A stretch of DNA of 64,000 nt from Synechococcus sp. RedBA-s. GTDB lineage: Bacteria; Cyanobacteriota; Cyanobacteriia; PCC-6307; Cyanobiaceae. Shown here piece by piece: positions 44,878 to 54,173 of this stretch. The position numbers were made by a program, and so were the translations under genes. Numbering within the stretch: position 1 is the stretch's first letter; every line of letters begins with the position of its first letter. The notes beneath the pieces were generated by a model, which was not told where the DNA came from, ran no database searches, and was given only the letters and a program-made list of their open reading frames with translations. The stretch is taken from positions 1-64,000 of the forward strand of contig NZ_JAGQBF010000002.1 in the NCBI RefSeq assembly GCF_024345495.1, written 5' to 3'.

Positions 44878-46734
44878 TCAACCCCGCACCGTTGGCGCGC
44901 TGGCCGGCTTCCTGCCGGTGCTGGGGGGCACCTTCTCCAGCACCAGCAGGGCCTCGATGATCTCCTTGGCCACCGGCACCGCCACGGTGGAGCCGTAGGC
45001 ATTCCCCCCCTGGGGCTCATCCACCACCACCAGCACCACGTAGCGGGGGTCATCGATCGGCAGGTGGGCCACGAAGCTGGTGATCCGCGCCCCAGGGATG
45101 TAGACACCATTGAGGGCTTTCTGGGCGGTGCCCGTTTTACCGCCGATGCGGTAGCCGGGTACCTGGACGCCCTTGCCACTGCCCTTCTCCACCACCGTTT
45201 CGAGCCAGGCCATCACCTGCTGGGTGACGGCGGGTTGCAACAGCTGCAGACCGTTGGCGGCCGGTTCTGGGGCCAGGCTGTCACCGGAGCGCAGGCCACG
45301 GGTGATGTGGGGGCTCACCAGGCGCCCGCCATTGGCCAGCATGGCGTGCAGCTGCAGCAACTTGAGCGGGGTCAGGGAGAAGCCCTGGCCGAAGGCCGCG
45401 GTGGCCGGCTCAATCGGCTGGGTGGTGAACTGCTCGCGGGTCTTGAGCTCGCCCGCCACAGCTCCGGGAAGGTCCGTGTCAGGGATGGTGTCGATGCCGA
45501 TGCGGCGCATCCACTCCCAGTAGATGGAGGGTTTGAGCTGGCGCATGGCCTGCACCATGCCCACATTGCTCGACACCTGCAGCACGGTGGCGAAATCCAG
45601 AATGCCGTTGGCCCGCCGGTCGTGGTTGAAGATCGGCCAGCCGCCGATCGAGAGCTGGCCCACGTCGTTGACGGTGCCATTGGGGTTGATGGCTTTCTCC
45701 TGCAGGGCGATCGCCAGGTTGATCGGCTTGAAGGTGGAACCGGGCTCGTAGAGGTCCTGCACCGACCATTCCCGAAACAGGCCGGGGGAGAACTTCCAGA
45801 ATTTGTTGGGTTCGTAGCTGGGCATGGAGGTGAGCGCCAGCATTTCGCCGTTGCGCACATCCATCACCATGGCCGAGCCACGCTTGGCCTTCCACTGCTT
45901 CAGCTGTTTGGCCAGGGCCTGCTGGGCTACCTGCTGCAGGCGGGCGTCGAGGGTGAGCTGCAGGCGCAGATCATCGGTGTAGAGCACCCCGGCCTGGAGA
46001 CCATCGGGCAGCGGCGTGCCATCAGCGCCACGGCGCAGTTTGCGCACGCTCTCCTGGCGGCGCAGGTCCTTGTCTCGGCTCTGCTCCAGACCCGCCTGGG
46101 CCACCCGTTCCAGGTTGAGGAAACCCACCACGTTGGCGAACAGCGACCCCTGGGGGTAGATCCGCTGGGGATAGGGATCCAGGTCAAGGCCGCTGATGCC
46201 GAGCTCCCGAAGGCGGTGGGCGGTTTCGGGGTCCAGGTCGGAGGCGAGCTTGACGCCAGTTTTACGGCCATCGATCGTGCGCATCAGATCGGCCGCCGGC
46301 ACCAGCAGCACTTTGGCGAGCTTGTCGACGGTCTCGGAGCTGCTGCGGATCAAGTTGGGATCGTCCCCGGGGAAATTGAAATAGCGGGGATGGGCCCAGA
46401 GGGTGAAACGCTCCTCATCAAGGGCCACCAACCGGCCGTTTCGATCCACGATCGGCCGGCGCTTGCCGGTTGGTTTGGTCTTCTGGGTCTGGATCGCCCG
46501 TGCCCGCTGCTGCAGCCGGTCGCCCTCCTTCACCTGCAGCCAGGCCAGCCGACCCGCCAGACCCACCATGGCGAGGCAGAGGGTGAGATACACGGTGAGC
46601 AAACGCCCTGCCGGCACCGGTTGCAGCTGGACCACCCTCCGCCGGCTGCTGCGATGATCGGCCACCTCAGTGGGGCTGAATTCGGCCCCATGCAGGCGGA
46701 TGGGGGGTGAACCGGTGGCGGAGCGTCGCACCAC
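44878..46734 (-). CDS. ftsI: Septal peptidoglycan transpeptidase (PBP3/FtsI)
   Basis: Class B penicillin-binding protein that cross-links septal peptidoglycan. The 618-residue protein has a cytosolic tail, one membrane helix ([19 protein letters not shown]) and the PBP dimer domain with [13 protein letters not shown]. The transpeptidase domain has the active-site Ser in GSTFKPI, the SSN triad in QVSSNVGM, and KTG in IGGKTGTAQ. All catalytic residues are present. The stop is 64 nt before the transaldolase start. The preceding gene encodes an FtsL-like small protein ending 2 nt before this gene, which fits a division pair. The start could be slightly downstream. Confidence 0.93.
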   Translation of the reverse strand: MVRRSATGSPPIRLHGAEFSPTEVADHRSSRRRVVQLQPVPAGRLLTVYLTLCLAMVGLAGRLAWLQVKEGDRLQQRARAIQTQKTKPTGKRRPIVDRNGRLVALDEERFTLWAHPRYFNFPGDDPNLIRSSSETVDKLAKVLLVPAADLMRTIDGRKTGVKLASDLDPETAHRLRELGISGLDLDPYPQRIYPQGSLFANVVGFLNLERVAQAGLEQSRDKDLRRQESVRKLRRGADGTPLPDGLQAGVLYTDDLRLQLTLDARLQQVAQQALAKQLKQWKAKRGSAMVMDVRNGEMLALTSMPSYEPNKFWKFSPGLFREWSVQDLYEPGSTFKPINLAIALQEKAINPNGTVNDVGQLSIGGWPIFNHDRRANGILDFATVLQVSSNVGMVQAMRQLKPSIYWEWMRRIGIDTIPDTDLPGAVAGELKTREQFTTQPIEPATAAFGQGFSLTPLKLLQLHAMLANGGRLVSPHITRGLRSGDSLAPEPAANGLQLLQPAVTQQVMAWLETVVEKGSGKGVQVPGYRIGGKTGTAQKALNGVYIPGARITSFVAHLPIDDPRYVVLVVVDEPQGGNAYGSTVAVPVAKEIIEALLVLEKVPPSTGRKPASAPTVRG

Positions 46735-46736
46735 CC

Positions 46737-47243
46737 TCAGTACCCGGCCCGAACGATCTGGGAGTTGAGGCTGATGCGAGTGAGTTCCACGCCGACCGCC
46801 CGGGGATCGAAGGACTGCAGATTGAACGTCTTGGGCTGGATCTTGGCGGTGGTGGGCTTAGGCCGGCTCACAGGAGCCTGGGGGCTGGGGGAGGGCAGGT
46901 GGATCAGGCTCTGAAGGCTGGTGGGCACGAGCAGGCCCGGACGGCGGGCGACCGTCAGGTGGTGTTGCTCAAGCACGGCCGTGGATTCCTGCAGGCGGTG
47001 TTCCAGCACCTGGGTGGACTCCAGTTGCTCAAAACTGCGGGTCCACTCACCCTGCCAATGCAGGGTGAGGGCGGTGAGCCCCACCATCGACAGGCCAGCG
47101 GCCACGAGCAGGCCGTCGGAAACTCTGTGCAGACCCGCCAGCCACGGGGCCTGACGCAGCACGCGCCGGGCGGAAAAGGAGCCCTGGATCAGTTCAAGCG
47201 AACGGCGCTTGAAGAAGGGCTGGGGCGATGGAACAGCAACCAT
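46737..47243 (-). CDS. FtsL-like bitopic membrane protein upstream of ftsI
   Basis: A 168-residue protein from the ATG at 47243. It has a basic cytosolic N terminus of about 65 residues, one membrane helix (LLVAAGLSMVGLTALTLHW), then a helical periplasmic stretch (FEQLESTQVLEHRLQESTAV) and a Pro-rich tail ending in a conserved-looking VELTRISLNSQIVRAGY. Size, topology and position directly before ftsI match FtsL, the septal partner, although FtsL sequences are too divergent for direct recognition. The coiled-coil region is short. I infer a division role from context. Confidence 0.65.
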   Translation of the reverse strand: MVAVPSPQPFFKRRSLELIQGSFSARRVLRQAPWLAGLHRVSDGLLVAAGLSMVGLTALTLHWQGEWTRSFEQLESTQVLEHRLQESTAVLEQHHLTVARRPGLLVPTSLQSLIHLPSPSPQAPVSRPKPTTAKIQPKTFNLQSFDPRAVGVELTRISLNSQIVRAGY

Positions 47244-47302
47244 CGGGACCTGACGAATCTTCGCAAGTGAACCATGGGGCGCAAGGGGCAGCAAGGCGAC
47301 GA

Positions 47303-48721
47303 TCAGCGAGCCAGCAAAAGCAGGTTGGTGAAGGTGAGTCCATTCCAGAGGGCGTGGAGCCCCACGCAGGTGCTCAGCCGGCCACTGCTGAGGCGCAGCC
47401 AGCCCAGCCCCAGGCCCAGGGTGAACAGGGGCGGGAACTCCCCGAGGCTCAGGTGGGCCAGGCCGAAGACCGCACTGCTGATCAACACAGCGGGCACAGG
47501 ACCAAGCTCACGGCCCACCACCGGCAGCAGCACCCCGCGGAAGATGGTCTCCTCAAACAGCGGGGCCAACACGATCGCCGTAAAGGCGAAACAGGCCAGG
47601 GTCAGGCCGTTTCCGCTGCGCAGCACCAGCTCCAGCAGGGGGTTGCTGCCGCCGACATCGCTCCAGACCAGCTGCTGCAGCCAGCCCACCAGCGACACCA
47701 GGGGCAGCACGATCAGCAGAGTCTTCAGCGCCTTACGCAGGGCTGATCCCAGGGGCCGCCAGCGGAACTGCAGCCAGCCCCCCTCCGGAGCCTCTCCTGC
47801 CGATCTCAGCAGCCCATAGAGGATCAGCAGCGGCGCCGCCATCAGGCCGAGGTACATGCTGAGCACCGTGACGCCGTCAGCGACGGGCGGCTGGATCACC
47901 AGCGCCTTGAGGGCCGCCTGCAGGAGGGGGCTCAGCAGCACCGGGGTGAGCACTTCGCCCAGCAGCACGAAACCGCCAGCGATCAGCAGCACCACATCGA
48001 TCACCCCCAGGTCAGGGCCGACCAGGGCCGGCAGAGGGGCTTGCTGGCCTCGCCAGCGCCGCCAGCCTTCCCGCAGCAGCAGCAGCAGCCCGGCCAGCAG
48101 GGCCAGGGCGGGCAGCAGATTGATGCCCAGCAGCTGCAGCAGGGCCCGCCGCTCGGCGGCCGGCTGGGAGCAGTCGCTGGCGGACGACAGCAGCTGACAG
48201 CTGAGCCTGCGCACCAGCGGGTCTTCGAGCATCCCCTGGATCTCGGCGGGCCTGCTGCCGCCCTGGGGCAGCAGCAGCAGCTGCTCGATCAGGTCCCGAT
48301 CATCGGTGCCAACTAACCGCTGCAATTGCAGTAGTAGGGGGCGGGCAGCAGCCGACTGCCCCTGGCGCAGCTGCAGCAGGGCTCGCTCCAGCAGGCTGAT
48401 CCTGGCCTCCCGCTCACCGGCACTCCTGGTGGTCGTTGAGGCCGTGGTGCTGTCGCCTCCCTCCTTGGCCTGCTGATCCAGTTCCGCGAGCAGCAGGCCC
48501 TCCGGATCAGCTCCCACCAGCAGCGGCTGCAGGGAGAGTGGCACCACCGGGGAAGCCAGGGCACTGAGCTCCAGTTGGCGGCGGGCCAGATCGTTGCCCA
48601 CCGATGGGCGGTCCAGGCTCTCCAGCAGCCCGTTGAGCCAGAGCAACAGGCTCAGCACCAGGCTGACTATGGCCAGCCCCACTTTCAGCGACCCAGCCCG
48701 TCCTCGCCCAGCTGTTGCCAC
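47303..48721 (-). CDS. CPBP-family intramembrane metalloprotease
   Basis: A membrane protein of about 472 residues. The N-terminal 260 residues hold a signal-anchor, a soluble periplasmic region rich in Leu, Gln and Ser, and two helices. The C-terminal CPBP (Abi/CaaX protease-like) domain has the motifs FEETIFRG, SAVFGLAHLS and GLHALWNGL, which provide the glutamates and histidines of the metal site. The GTG at 48721 is preferred over a TTG at 48736. Cyanobacteria have several such proteins; substrates are unknown. It is co-directional with the FtsL-like gene, 59 nt upstream of it. Confidence 0.85.
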   Translation of the reverse strand: MATAGRGRAGSLKVGLAIVSLVLSLLLWLNGLLESLDRPSVGNDLARRQLELSALASPVVPLSLQPLLVGADPEGLLLAELDQQAKEGGDSTTASTTTRSAGEREARISLLERALLQLRQGQSAAARPLLLQLQRLVGTDDRDLIEQLLLLPQGGSRPAEIQGMLEDPLVRRLSCQLLSSASDCSQPAAERRALLQLLGINLLPALALLAGLLLLLREGWRRWRGQQAPLPALVGPDLGVIDVVLLIAGGFVLLGEVLTPVLLSPLLQAALKALVIQPPVADGVTVLSMYLGLMAAPLLILYGLLRSAGEAPEGGWLQFRWRPLGSALRKALKTLLIVLPLVSLVGWLQQLVWSDVGGSNPLLELVLRSGNGLTLACFAFTAIVLAPLFEETIFRGVLLPVVGRELGPVPAVLISSAVFGLAHLSLGEFPPLFTLGLGLGWLRLSSGRLSTCVGLHALWNGLTFTNLLLLAR

Positions 48722-48825
48722 CCCGACTCCTCGCAATGGCCCGATTCTCCCCTGTGCCCGCAGAGCACTGGTGGCGGCGGATGGCCGTGCGTCGGGCTGG
48801 GTGTTGCTGAGCCACCTCCCATACG

Positions 48826-50202
48826 ATGGCGGCGCTTCCGGTTTCCAGGCCCGTGCCCCTTCGGCTCCTGCTCGTCCGCCATGGACTCAGCAGCTTCAAC
48901 ACCGAGCGTCGCATTCAGGGCCGGGATGATCTCTCCTCGCTCACTGAGGAGGGTCAGAGCCAGGCCCGTCTCACCGGGGCAGCCCTCGCCGACCTGCACC
49001 TCGATGCTGTCTACTGCTCGCCCCTGAGCCGGGCGGCCGCCACCGCCGCCCGGCTGCTGGAGGCCCAGGGGGGCGGCCATCGCGCCCAGCTCGACGACGA
49101 TCTGCTTGAGGTGGATCTGGCCCCCTGGTGCGGTCTGCTGGGCCCAGAGGTGAAAGAACGTTTCCCCGAGGACTATCGCCTCTGGAGGGAAGCTCCTGAT
49201 CAGTTGGAACTGGAACGCCCCGATGGCAGTCGCTTCCGGCCGATCCCGGAGCTGATGGATCAGGCCCGCCGCTGGCTGAATCGCCTGGAGCGAGAACACC
49301 TCGATCAGTCCGGAAATGGGTTGATCACGGTGCTGGCGGTGGCCCACAGCGCCATCCTGCGCTGCCTGGTGCTGCAGCTGCTGGGGCTCCCCGCCAGCCG
49401 CTTTCAAGGACTGCGTCTTGATAACGCCTCCCTTTCGGTGTTCAACCTGCAGCGTCAGGTGGGCGGCGGCGTGCAGGTGCAGATCGAATCGCTCAATGTC
49501 ATCACTCACCTCGGCGCTGGACTTCCCCCGAAGGGAGCAGGGGCGCGGCTGCTGCTGGTGCGCCACGGCGAAACCGACTGGAACCGCCAGGGCCGTTTCC
49601 AGGGGCAGATCGACATCCCCCTCAATGCCAATGGTCTGGCCCAGGCCCATTCAGCGGCCGACTTCCTCAGCGAGGTGCCGATCCAAAAGGCCTTCACCAG
49701 CTCGATGGCCCGGCCCCGCCAGACCGCCGAAGCGATCCTCACGGCCCACCCCGGGGTGAGGCTCAGCAGCCAGGAGGGCCTGGTGGAGATCGGCCATGGT
49801 CTGTGGGAAGGCTGCCTGGAGGAGGAGATTTCCCAGCAGTGGGGGGAGTTGCTGCAGCAGTGGAAAATTGCCCCCCACACCGTGCAGATGCCTGAAGGAG
49901 AAAACCTTCAGCAGGTCTGGGACCGCTCCTTGGCGTGCTGGCGTGCTCTGGCGGAGAGTCTGGAGCCGGTGGAGACCGCCCTGGTGGTGGCCCATGACGC
50001 CGTCAACAAGACGATCCTCTGTGCCCTCCTCGGCCTCACTCCGGCCGACATCTGGATGGTCAAGCAGGGCAATGGTGGCGTGAGTGTGATCGACTGGCCG
50101 GCGCCGGAGAAAGCCGATCGAGGCCTGCCGGTGGTGACCTGCCTCAACCTCACCACCCACCTGGGTGGCGTGATCGACCGCACCGCCGCCGGCGCCCTCT
50201 GA
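48826..50202 (+). CDS. gpmB: Two-domain histidine phosphatase (phosphoglycerate-mutase-like)
   Basis: A cytosolic protein of 458 residues with two complete histidine-phosphatase domains. The first (residues 12-225) has the RHG motif LLLVRHGLSSFN with His19 and a second His in AVAHSAIL. The second (residues 240-440) has LLLVRHGETDWNRQGRFQG with His247 and VVAHDAVNK. Both keep the phosphohistidine, so both might be active, as mutase or phosphatase. Tandem forms of this length are annotated as phosphoglycerate mutase in picocyanobacteria; substrates are not proven. The stop overlaps the start of the dihydroorotase-like gene by one base. Confidence 0.88.
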   Translation: MAALPVSRPVPLRLLLVRHGLSSFNTERRIQGRDDLSSLTEEGQSQARLTGAALADLHLDAVYCSPLSRAAATAARLLEAQGGGHRAQLDDDLLEVDLAPWCGLLGPEVKERFPEDYRLWREAPDQLELERPDGSRFRPIPELMDQARRWLNRLEREHLDQSGNGLITVLAVAHSAILRCLVLQLLGLPASRFQGLRLDNASLSVFNLQRQVGGGVQVQIESLNVITHLGAGLPPKGAGARLLLVRHGETDWNRQGRFQGQIDIPLNANGLAQAHSAADFLSEVPIQKAFTSSMARPRQTAEAILTAHPGVRLSSQEGLVEIGHGLWEGCLEEEISQQWGELLQQWKIAPHTVQMPEGENLQQVWDRSLACWRALAESLEPVETALVVAHDAVNKTILCALLGLTPADIWMVKQGNGGVSVIDWPAPEKADRGLPVVTCLNLTTHLGGVIDRTAAGAL

Positions 50203-51485
50203 TGACGGCCCCGTTGCAGCAGGGTGGCCAGCTGCTCAAGGATGTTCAGCTGCTGCAGGGCCCCCACCAGCCGCTGCTGCGCACGGATGTGCTGCTGGAG
50301 CAGGGCGTGATCACGGCCATTGGAGCCAGCGCCTGGGAGGGGGCGGCTCGCCTGGGCCTGGCCCCTCTGGCTGCGGGCTCCTGGCTGCTGGCACCGGCGC
50401 TGGTGGATCCCCACAGCGTTCTGGAGGAGCCTGAGGACGGCCGCGCTGAAACCCTCGAGAGCCTGGTGCGCTCAGCCGCAGCGGCCGGCTACGGCACCGT
50501 GGCGCTGCTGCCGCGGGCCCGCAACTGGCGTGATCGCCCCGAATGCCTGCGCCTGGCGGCGGCGCCCCCCTTCGAGCTACCCCTGTGGGGCAGCTTCAGC
50601 CTCGGCGGCCGCGGCGAGGACCTCTCGGCCCATGCCGACCTGCTGGCCGCCGGTGCCCTCGGCCTGGCGGAGGAGGGGGAGCTGCCGCCGTTGCCGCTGC
50701 TGGAGCGGGGGTTGAGCATCGGTGAATGCGCGGATCGCCCTGTGCTGCTGGCCCCCCGCAACGCCAGCCTGGATCACGGCGGCTTCGTGCGCGAGGGGGT
50801 GGAGGCCCTACGGGCCGGTTGGCCCCTGGATCCACCCCTGAGCGAAACCATCCCGCTGCAGAACCTGCTGGCCCTGGCGGCCTGCCTGCCCCGGGTGAAC
50901 CTTTGCCTGGCGAATCTCTCCACCGCCGCGGGTGTGAAGCTGCTGCGTGCGGCCAATCCGGCGCCGATGGCCACGGTCTGCTGGTGGCATCTGGTGGCGG
51001 ACAGCGGCAGCCTCGATCCGTTGGCTGAAGGCTGGCGGCTGGTGCCTTCCCTGGGCACCCCCGAGGATCGCCGTGCCCTGGTGGCGGCCCTGGCCGACGG
51101 GGTGATCAGCGCCGTGGCGGTGCACCATCAGCCCCTCGATCCTGAAGAACAGTTGCTGCCCCTGGATCAACGACGGCCTGGCCTGGCAGGGCACCGCTTC
51201 GTGCTGCCGCTGCTCTGGCAGCAACTGGTGCGCGACCAGGGCTGGAGCCCCACGGCGCTCTGGCAGGCCCTCTGCTGGGGACCGGCCCGGCTGTTGGATC
51301 TCCAGGAGCCCGAGCTCCGAATTGGCTCCAGGCGCTGGCTGCTGTTCGACCCCGAGATGGAGTGGATCCCCAGCGCCGATGCCTACGCCTCCCGGGCCGC
51401 CAACCAGCCCCTGAGGGGCGAGCAGCTCAGGGGACGGGTGCTGGCGACGGGGCTGTTGCCGGAACTTTGGCTGGGGCCCCGCTGA
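50202..51485 (+). CDS. Dihydroorotase-like protein lacking a zinc-ligand histidine
   Basis: A 427-residue amidohydrolase-fold protein of the type I dihydroorotase group. It has the N-terminal strand with DVLLEQGVITAIG and the metal-site strand LAPALVDPHSVLEEP. The C-terminal part has WGPARLLDL and a composite beta-sandwich. In active enzymes the metal strand reads DxHxHLREP; here His71 is kept but residue 73 is Val, and the Arg is Glu. The late Asp-His of active enzymes is VHHQPLD here. Catalysis is therefore unlikely; such pseudo-dihydroorotases can serve as a structural partner of aspartate transcarbamoylase. It is coupled to the upstream phosphatase gene and overlaps lepB by 59 nt convergently. 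Confidence 0.75.
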   Translation: MTAPLQQGGQLLKDVQLLQGPHQPLLRTDVLLEQGVITAIGASAWEGAARLGLAPLAAGSWLLAPALVDPHSVLEEPEDGRAETLESLVRSAAAAGYGTVALLPRARNWRDRPECLRLAAAPPFELPLWGSFSLGGRGEDLSAHADLLAAGALGLAEEGELPPLPLLERGLSIGECADRPVLLAPRNASLDHGGFVREGVEALRAGWPLDPPLSETIPLQNLLALAACLPRVNLCLANLSTAAGVKLLRAANPAPMATVCWWHLVADSGSLDPLAEGWRLVPSLGTPEDRRALVAALADGVISAVAVHHQPLDPEEQLLPLDQRRPGLAGHRFVLPLLWQQLVRDQGWSPTALWQALCWGPARLLDLQEPELRIGSRRWLLFDPEMEWIPSADAYASRAANQPLRGEQLRGRVLATGLLPELWLGPR

Positions 51486-52233
51486 GGGGGTCTGGATCCC
51501 CCAGCGGGCCGGTGCGGTTCAGAGGCCAGAAGCGGTAGAAGGCCCGGCCGATGATCTCGCTGCGGGGCAAGAAGGGACCACCGGGCCAGAAGCGACCGTC
51601 CCAGCTGTTGGCGCGGTTGTCGCCAAGGGCCAGCACCGCCCCGGGTGGCACCACGGTGTCGAGGGTGCGGCAGGGGCCGATCCCCTGGCTATCGACAGGG
51701 CAGAAATTCTGGACGTAGGGCTCGCTGATGGCCTGGCCGTTGATGCTGACGTGCCCGCGGGGGTCCACCACCACCCGGTCGCCGGGGACCGCCACCACCC
51801 GTTTGATGTAGGCATCGCAGGCGGGCTCCTGCAGCCCAGGGATTGAGCCGATCACCGGAAGGTTCACCAGCAGGCAGCCCAGGGGGTTGGATCTGCGATT
51901 GGCCTGCAGAGCTGGATCGAAGTGGAAGGGGGAGTGGAAGACCACGATTTCTCCCCGCCGGGGGGCGCGGCTGCGAAGGCTGATTTTTTCCACCAGCAGC
52001 CTGTCCTGGATCTGCAGGCCGGGCAACATCGAGCCCGAGGGGATGAAGCGAGCCTCCAGCAGAAACTGACGGATGCCCAGGGCCACCCCGAGGGTGAGCA
52101 GCACGCTGCGCCAGAAGGCCCAGGAACTCTCCTGTCCCTGGCTGGAGCGATCCTGCGGCTGGGGCCCCTTCTCCGGAGCGGGATCAGGAGCCCCCGCTGG
52201 CGTGGTCGGTGTTGGGGAGTCCTCGGCGCTCAA
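51427..52233 (-). CDS. lepB: Signal peptidase I
   Basis: Membrane-bound serine protease that removes signal peptides. From the TTG at 52233 it has 268 residues: a Pro/Ser-rich N terminus, one membrane helix (WRSVLLTLGVALGIRQFLL), the catalytic Ser in IPSGSMLPGL, the catalytic Lys in YIKRVVAVPGDRV, and the late box ALGDNRANSWDGRFWP. A longer frame begins with an ATG at 52320, but that ATG shares bases with the ATG of the divergent gene and would overlap its start; the TTG before the Pro-rich part looks better. The 3' end runs 59 nt into the dihydroorotase-like gene. Confidence 0.92.
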   Translation of the reverse strand: MSAEDSPTPTTPAGAPDPAPEKGPQPQDRSSQGQESSWAFWRSVLLTLGVALGIRQFLLEARFIPSGSMLPGLQIQDRLLVEKISLRSRAPRRGEIVVFHSPFHFDPALQANRRSNPLGCLLVNLPVIGSIPGLQEPACDAYIKRVVAVPGDRVVVDPRGHVSINGQAISEPYVQNFCPVDSQGIGPCRTLDTVVPPGAVLALGDNRANSWDGRFWPGGPFLPRSEIIGRAFYRFWPLNRTGPLGDPDPLSGAPAKVPATAPSPAPVP

Positions 52234-52318
52234 TGCACACCTGCTGGAGCCGGCCACCTTAGAGCTCTGGAGCGGAGGGAACCCCCTGCCTACCCTGGGG
52301 CGATCGACGCTGTTCTCC

Positions 52319-53833
52319 ATGGTCCGGCCGCGCTGGCATCTGAGGTCCTCGGCAGACGCGTTCCGCCTCGGGCATCGCTGGGATCAGTTCGTCGCCCTCT
52401 GGGCCAGCTTCAACCTGCTCTGGGTGTGCTTCGACATCACCTACGTGCCCCTGCGCACGTTCTGGCTGCAGCGCAACCTCTATCCACTGCCCTCGGCACC
52501 GCTGGTGCTGCGTCTCAGCTTCCTGCCCAACATCACGCCGTACTACGACCGGGTCAAGGGAATCGAGGCCCACCGGGAGACCCAGGCCTACCTGGAGGCC
52601 TTCGATGAGATGGACCGCGCCCTGCTGGCGGGATCCACAGCCAGCGACCTGCGCCAACGTCAGGTGGCGCTCACCGATCAGATGATCGATGACAACCCTT
52701 TCCTTGCCTCGGGTGGCTCCGGCACGCTGGAGAAGATCAAGAACCGGCTGCGCGAGCACGCCGACCAGGATTCGGCCAAACAGTCCGTTCAACAGCTCCT
52801 GGGCGACGATTGGTTGCGCCGCCAGCCCTGGAGCGAGGAGCGCCGCTTCTGGCAGCAGCAGCTTCTGCCTCTGGTGGCCACCAACTACTGGCGCTCGATC
52901 GATGAGAACGGCCGTCCCACCGACAATTTCTGGCGCTTTGATCTGATCCTCTTCCAAAGCGTTTTCCTGGCGGACATCCTGCTGCGGGCGGCACGGCTGC
53001 GCCGCCGCCTGCCGGGCCTGAGCTGGGGGGATGCCCTGCTGCGCCGCTGGACCGATCTGCCACTGCTGATGCCGTTCTGGCGCTTGCTGCGCCTGATCCC
53101 TGTGGTGGAGCGGCTTCAGACCAGTGGCCTGGTGAACATGGAGCCCCTGCGAGCCGTGATCAGCCGGGCTGTGGTGGCCCTCCTGGCGGTGGAGCTGTTC
53201 GAGGTGCTGGCCCTGCAGCTCATGGACGGGGCCCAGGGGTTGATCCGCTCGCCCCAGTGGTCCCAGCGGATTCGCCGCTTGCGCAGCCATCAGAGCGTTT
53301 CGATCAACGACGAGCAGGAGCTGGTGGAGCTGCTGCGGATCTGGGGTCCACTGCTGCTCAGTGATGTGGGTCCTCGGCTCGCGCCCCAGCTGCAGGCTGT
53401 CCTGGCCCATGCCCTGCAGCAATCGCTCCAGTCGATGGCGGTGCCGCCGGGGCTGCGCCAGTTGCAACTGCTGCTGCAGGTGGAGCAGCAACTGACCCAG
53501 CAACTGGCCGCCGGCATGGTCGAGAGCGTGATGGAGCTCTCGCGGGGCGCCGGCTCCAGGCTGCAGCGAAAGGACAATCGCCAGATCGACCTATTGCGCG
53601 ACTGCGTCGATCGCTTCTGGGACGAGCTGGCGGAAGCCCTTGAGCGCGGTCCGGTGCTGGAGCGCAGCCAGCAGCTGATCTGCGCCCTGCTGGAGGAACT
53701 CAAGCTCACCTACCTGGCCCAGATCAACCGCACAGGCATCGATGCCCTGATCCGGGAGCTGGATCAGCTCACGGTGCCGCCGGCAGCAGAGGCTTCAGGG
53801 CCTGCCGCCACGCCTCCGGATCAAAGCCCGTGA
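52319..53833 (+). CDS. Unknown cyanobacterial-type membrane protein with Arg-rich helices
   Basis: A 504-residue protein I do not recognise. The N-terminal part has a hydrophobic helix (FVALWASFNLLWVCFDITYV). A soluble segment of about 150 residues follows. Then come two or three further helices: FDLILFQSVFLADILLRAAR, an LPLLMPFWRLLRLIPVVERL segment with regularly spaced Arg, and VVALLAVELFEVLALQLM. The C-terminal 250 residues are helical and Leu/Gln-rich, probably cytosolic. The FDxI, ADILLR and WRLLRL patterns recall voltage-sensor helices, but no potassium filter (GYG) is present. The start ATG is 86 nt from the likely lepB start; the end overlaps the Spx-like gene by 65 nt. Confidence 0.7.
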   Translation: MVRPRWHLRSSADAFRLGHRWDQFVALWASFNLLWVCFDITYVPLRTFWLQRNLYPLPSAPLVLRLSFLPNITPYYDRVKGIEAHRETQAYLEAFDEMDRALLAGSTASDLRQRQVALTDQMIDDNPFLASGGSGTLEKIKNRLREHADQDSAKQSVQQLLGDDWLRRQPWSEERRFWQQQLLPLVATNYWRSIDENGRPTDNFWRFDLILFQSVFLADILLRAARLRRRLPGLSWGDALLRRWTDLPLLMPFWRLLRLIPVVERLQTSGLVNMEPLRAVISRAVVALLAVELFEVLALQLMDGAQGLIRSPQWSQRIRRLRSHQSVSINDEQELVELLRIWGPLLLSDVGPRLAPQLQAVLAHALQQSLQSMAVPPGLRQLQLLLQVEQQLTQQLAAGMVESVMELSRGAGSRLQRKDNRQIDLLRDCVDRFWDELAEALERGPVLERSQQLICALLEELKLTYLAQINRTGIDALIRELDQLTVPPAAEASGPAATPPDQSP

Positions 53834-54173
53834 GCACCGCCACGCCCTCAGCCAGCAGCAGGGGTCGGCGGATCAGGCGACCATCAGCGGCCAGGGCCGT
53901 GATCGCCTCAGCTGCAGACATGGCCTTCACCTGAGCCGCACCGAGGGCGCGGTAGCTGGCACCACTGGTGTTGAACAGCCGCCTGGGATTCACCAGGCTG
54001 GCCCAGACCTGCTCCAGCTGCTCCCGGGATGGGGGGGACACGGTGATGTCAACGAGATCAACCTCCAGACCCTCAGCAGCCAGCCACTGGAGGGCGGAGC
54101 GACAGGTGGAGCATTTCGCGTAGCTGTAAAGGAGCGGCCGACCTCCGGCGGAGGAGGAGCCGGCCGGGCTCAC
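53769..54173 (-). CDS. Spx/MgsR-family ArsC-like protein
   Basis: A thioredoxin-fold protein of 134 residues. It has a redox motif Cys21-Ser-Thr-Cys24 (YAKCSTCRSA) and RRLFNTSGASYRALG, the typical ArsC/Spx middle, then RPLLLAEGVAVLTGFDPEAW at the end. Two Cys at CxxC spacing fit the Spx/MgsR branch, a redox-sensing regulator, better than classical arsenate reductase, which uses Cys-x5-Arg. It is coupled to the ferredoxin gene by a four-base overlap, so the two probably work in the same redox process. It overlaps the convergent membrane-protein gene by 65 nt. Confidence 0.82.
   Translation of the reverse strand: MSPAGSSSAGGRPLLYSYAKCSTCRSALQWLAAEGLEVDLVDITVSPPSREQLEQVWASLVNPRRLFNTSGASYRALGAAQVKAMSAAEAITALAADGRLIRRPLLLAEGVAVLTGFDPEAWRQALKPLLPAAP

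Noticed and set aside
44806-46710. Open frame of 634 codons antisense to ftsI
   Set aside because: Shadow frame without motifs; ftsI has all its catalytic boxes on the other strand.
52318-52320. ATG start of lepB at 52320
   Set aside because: It would share bases with the ATG of the divergent membrane-protein gene and add 29 non-conserved residues; the TTG at 52233 is preferred.
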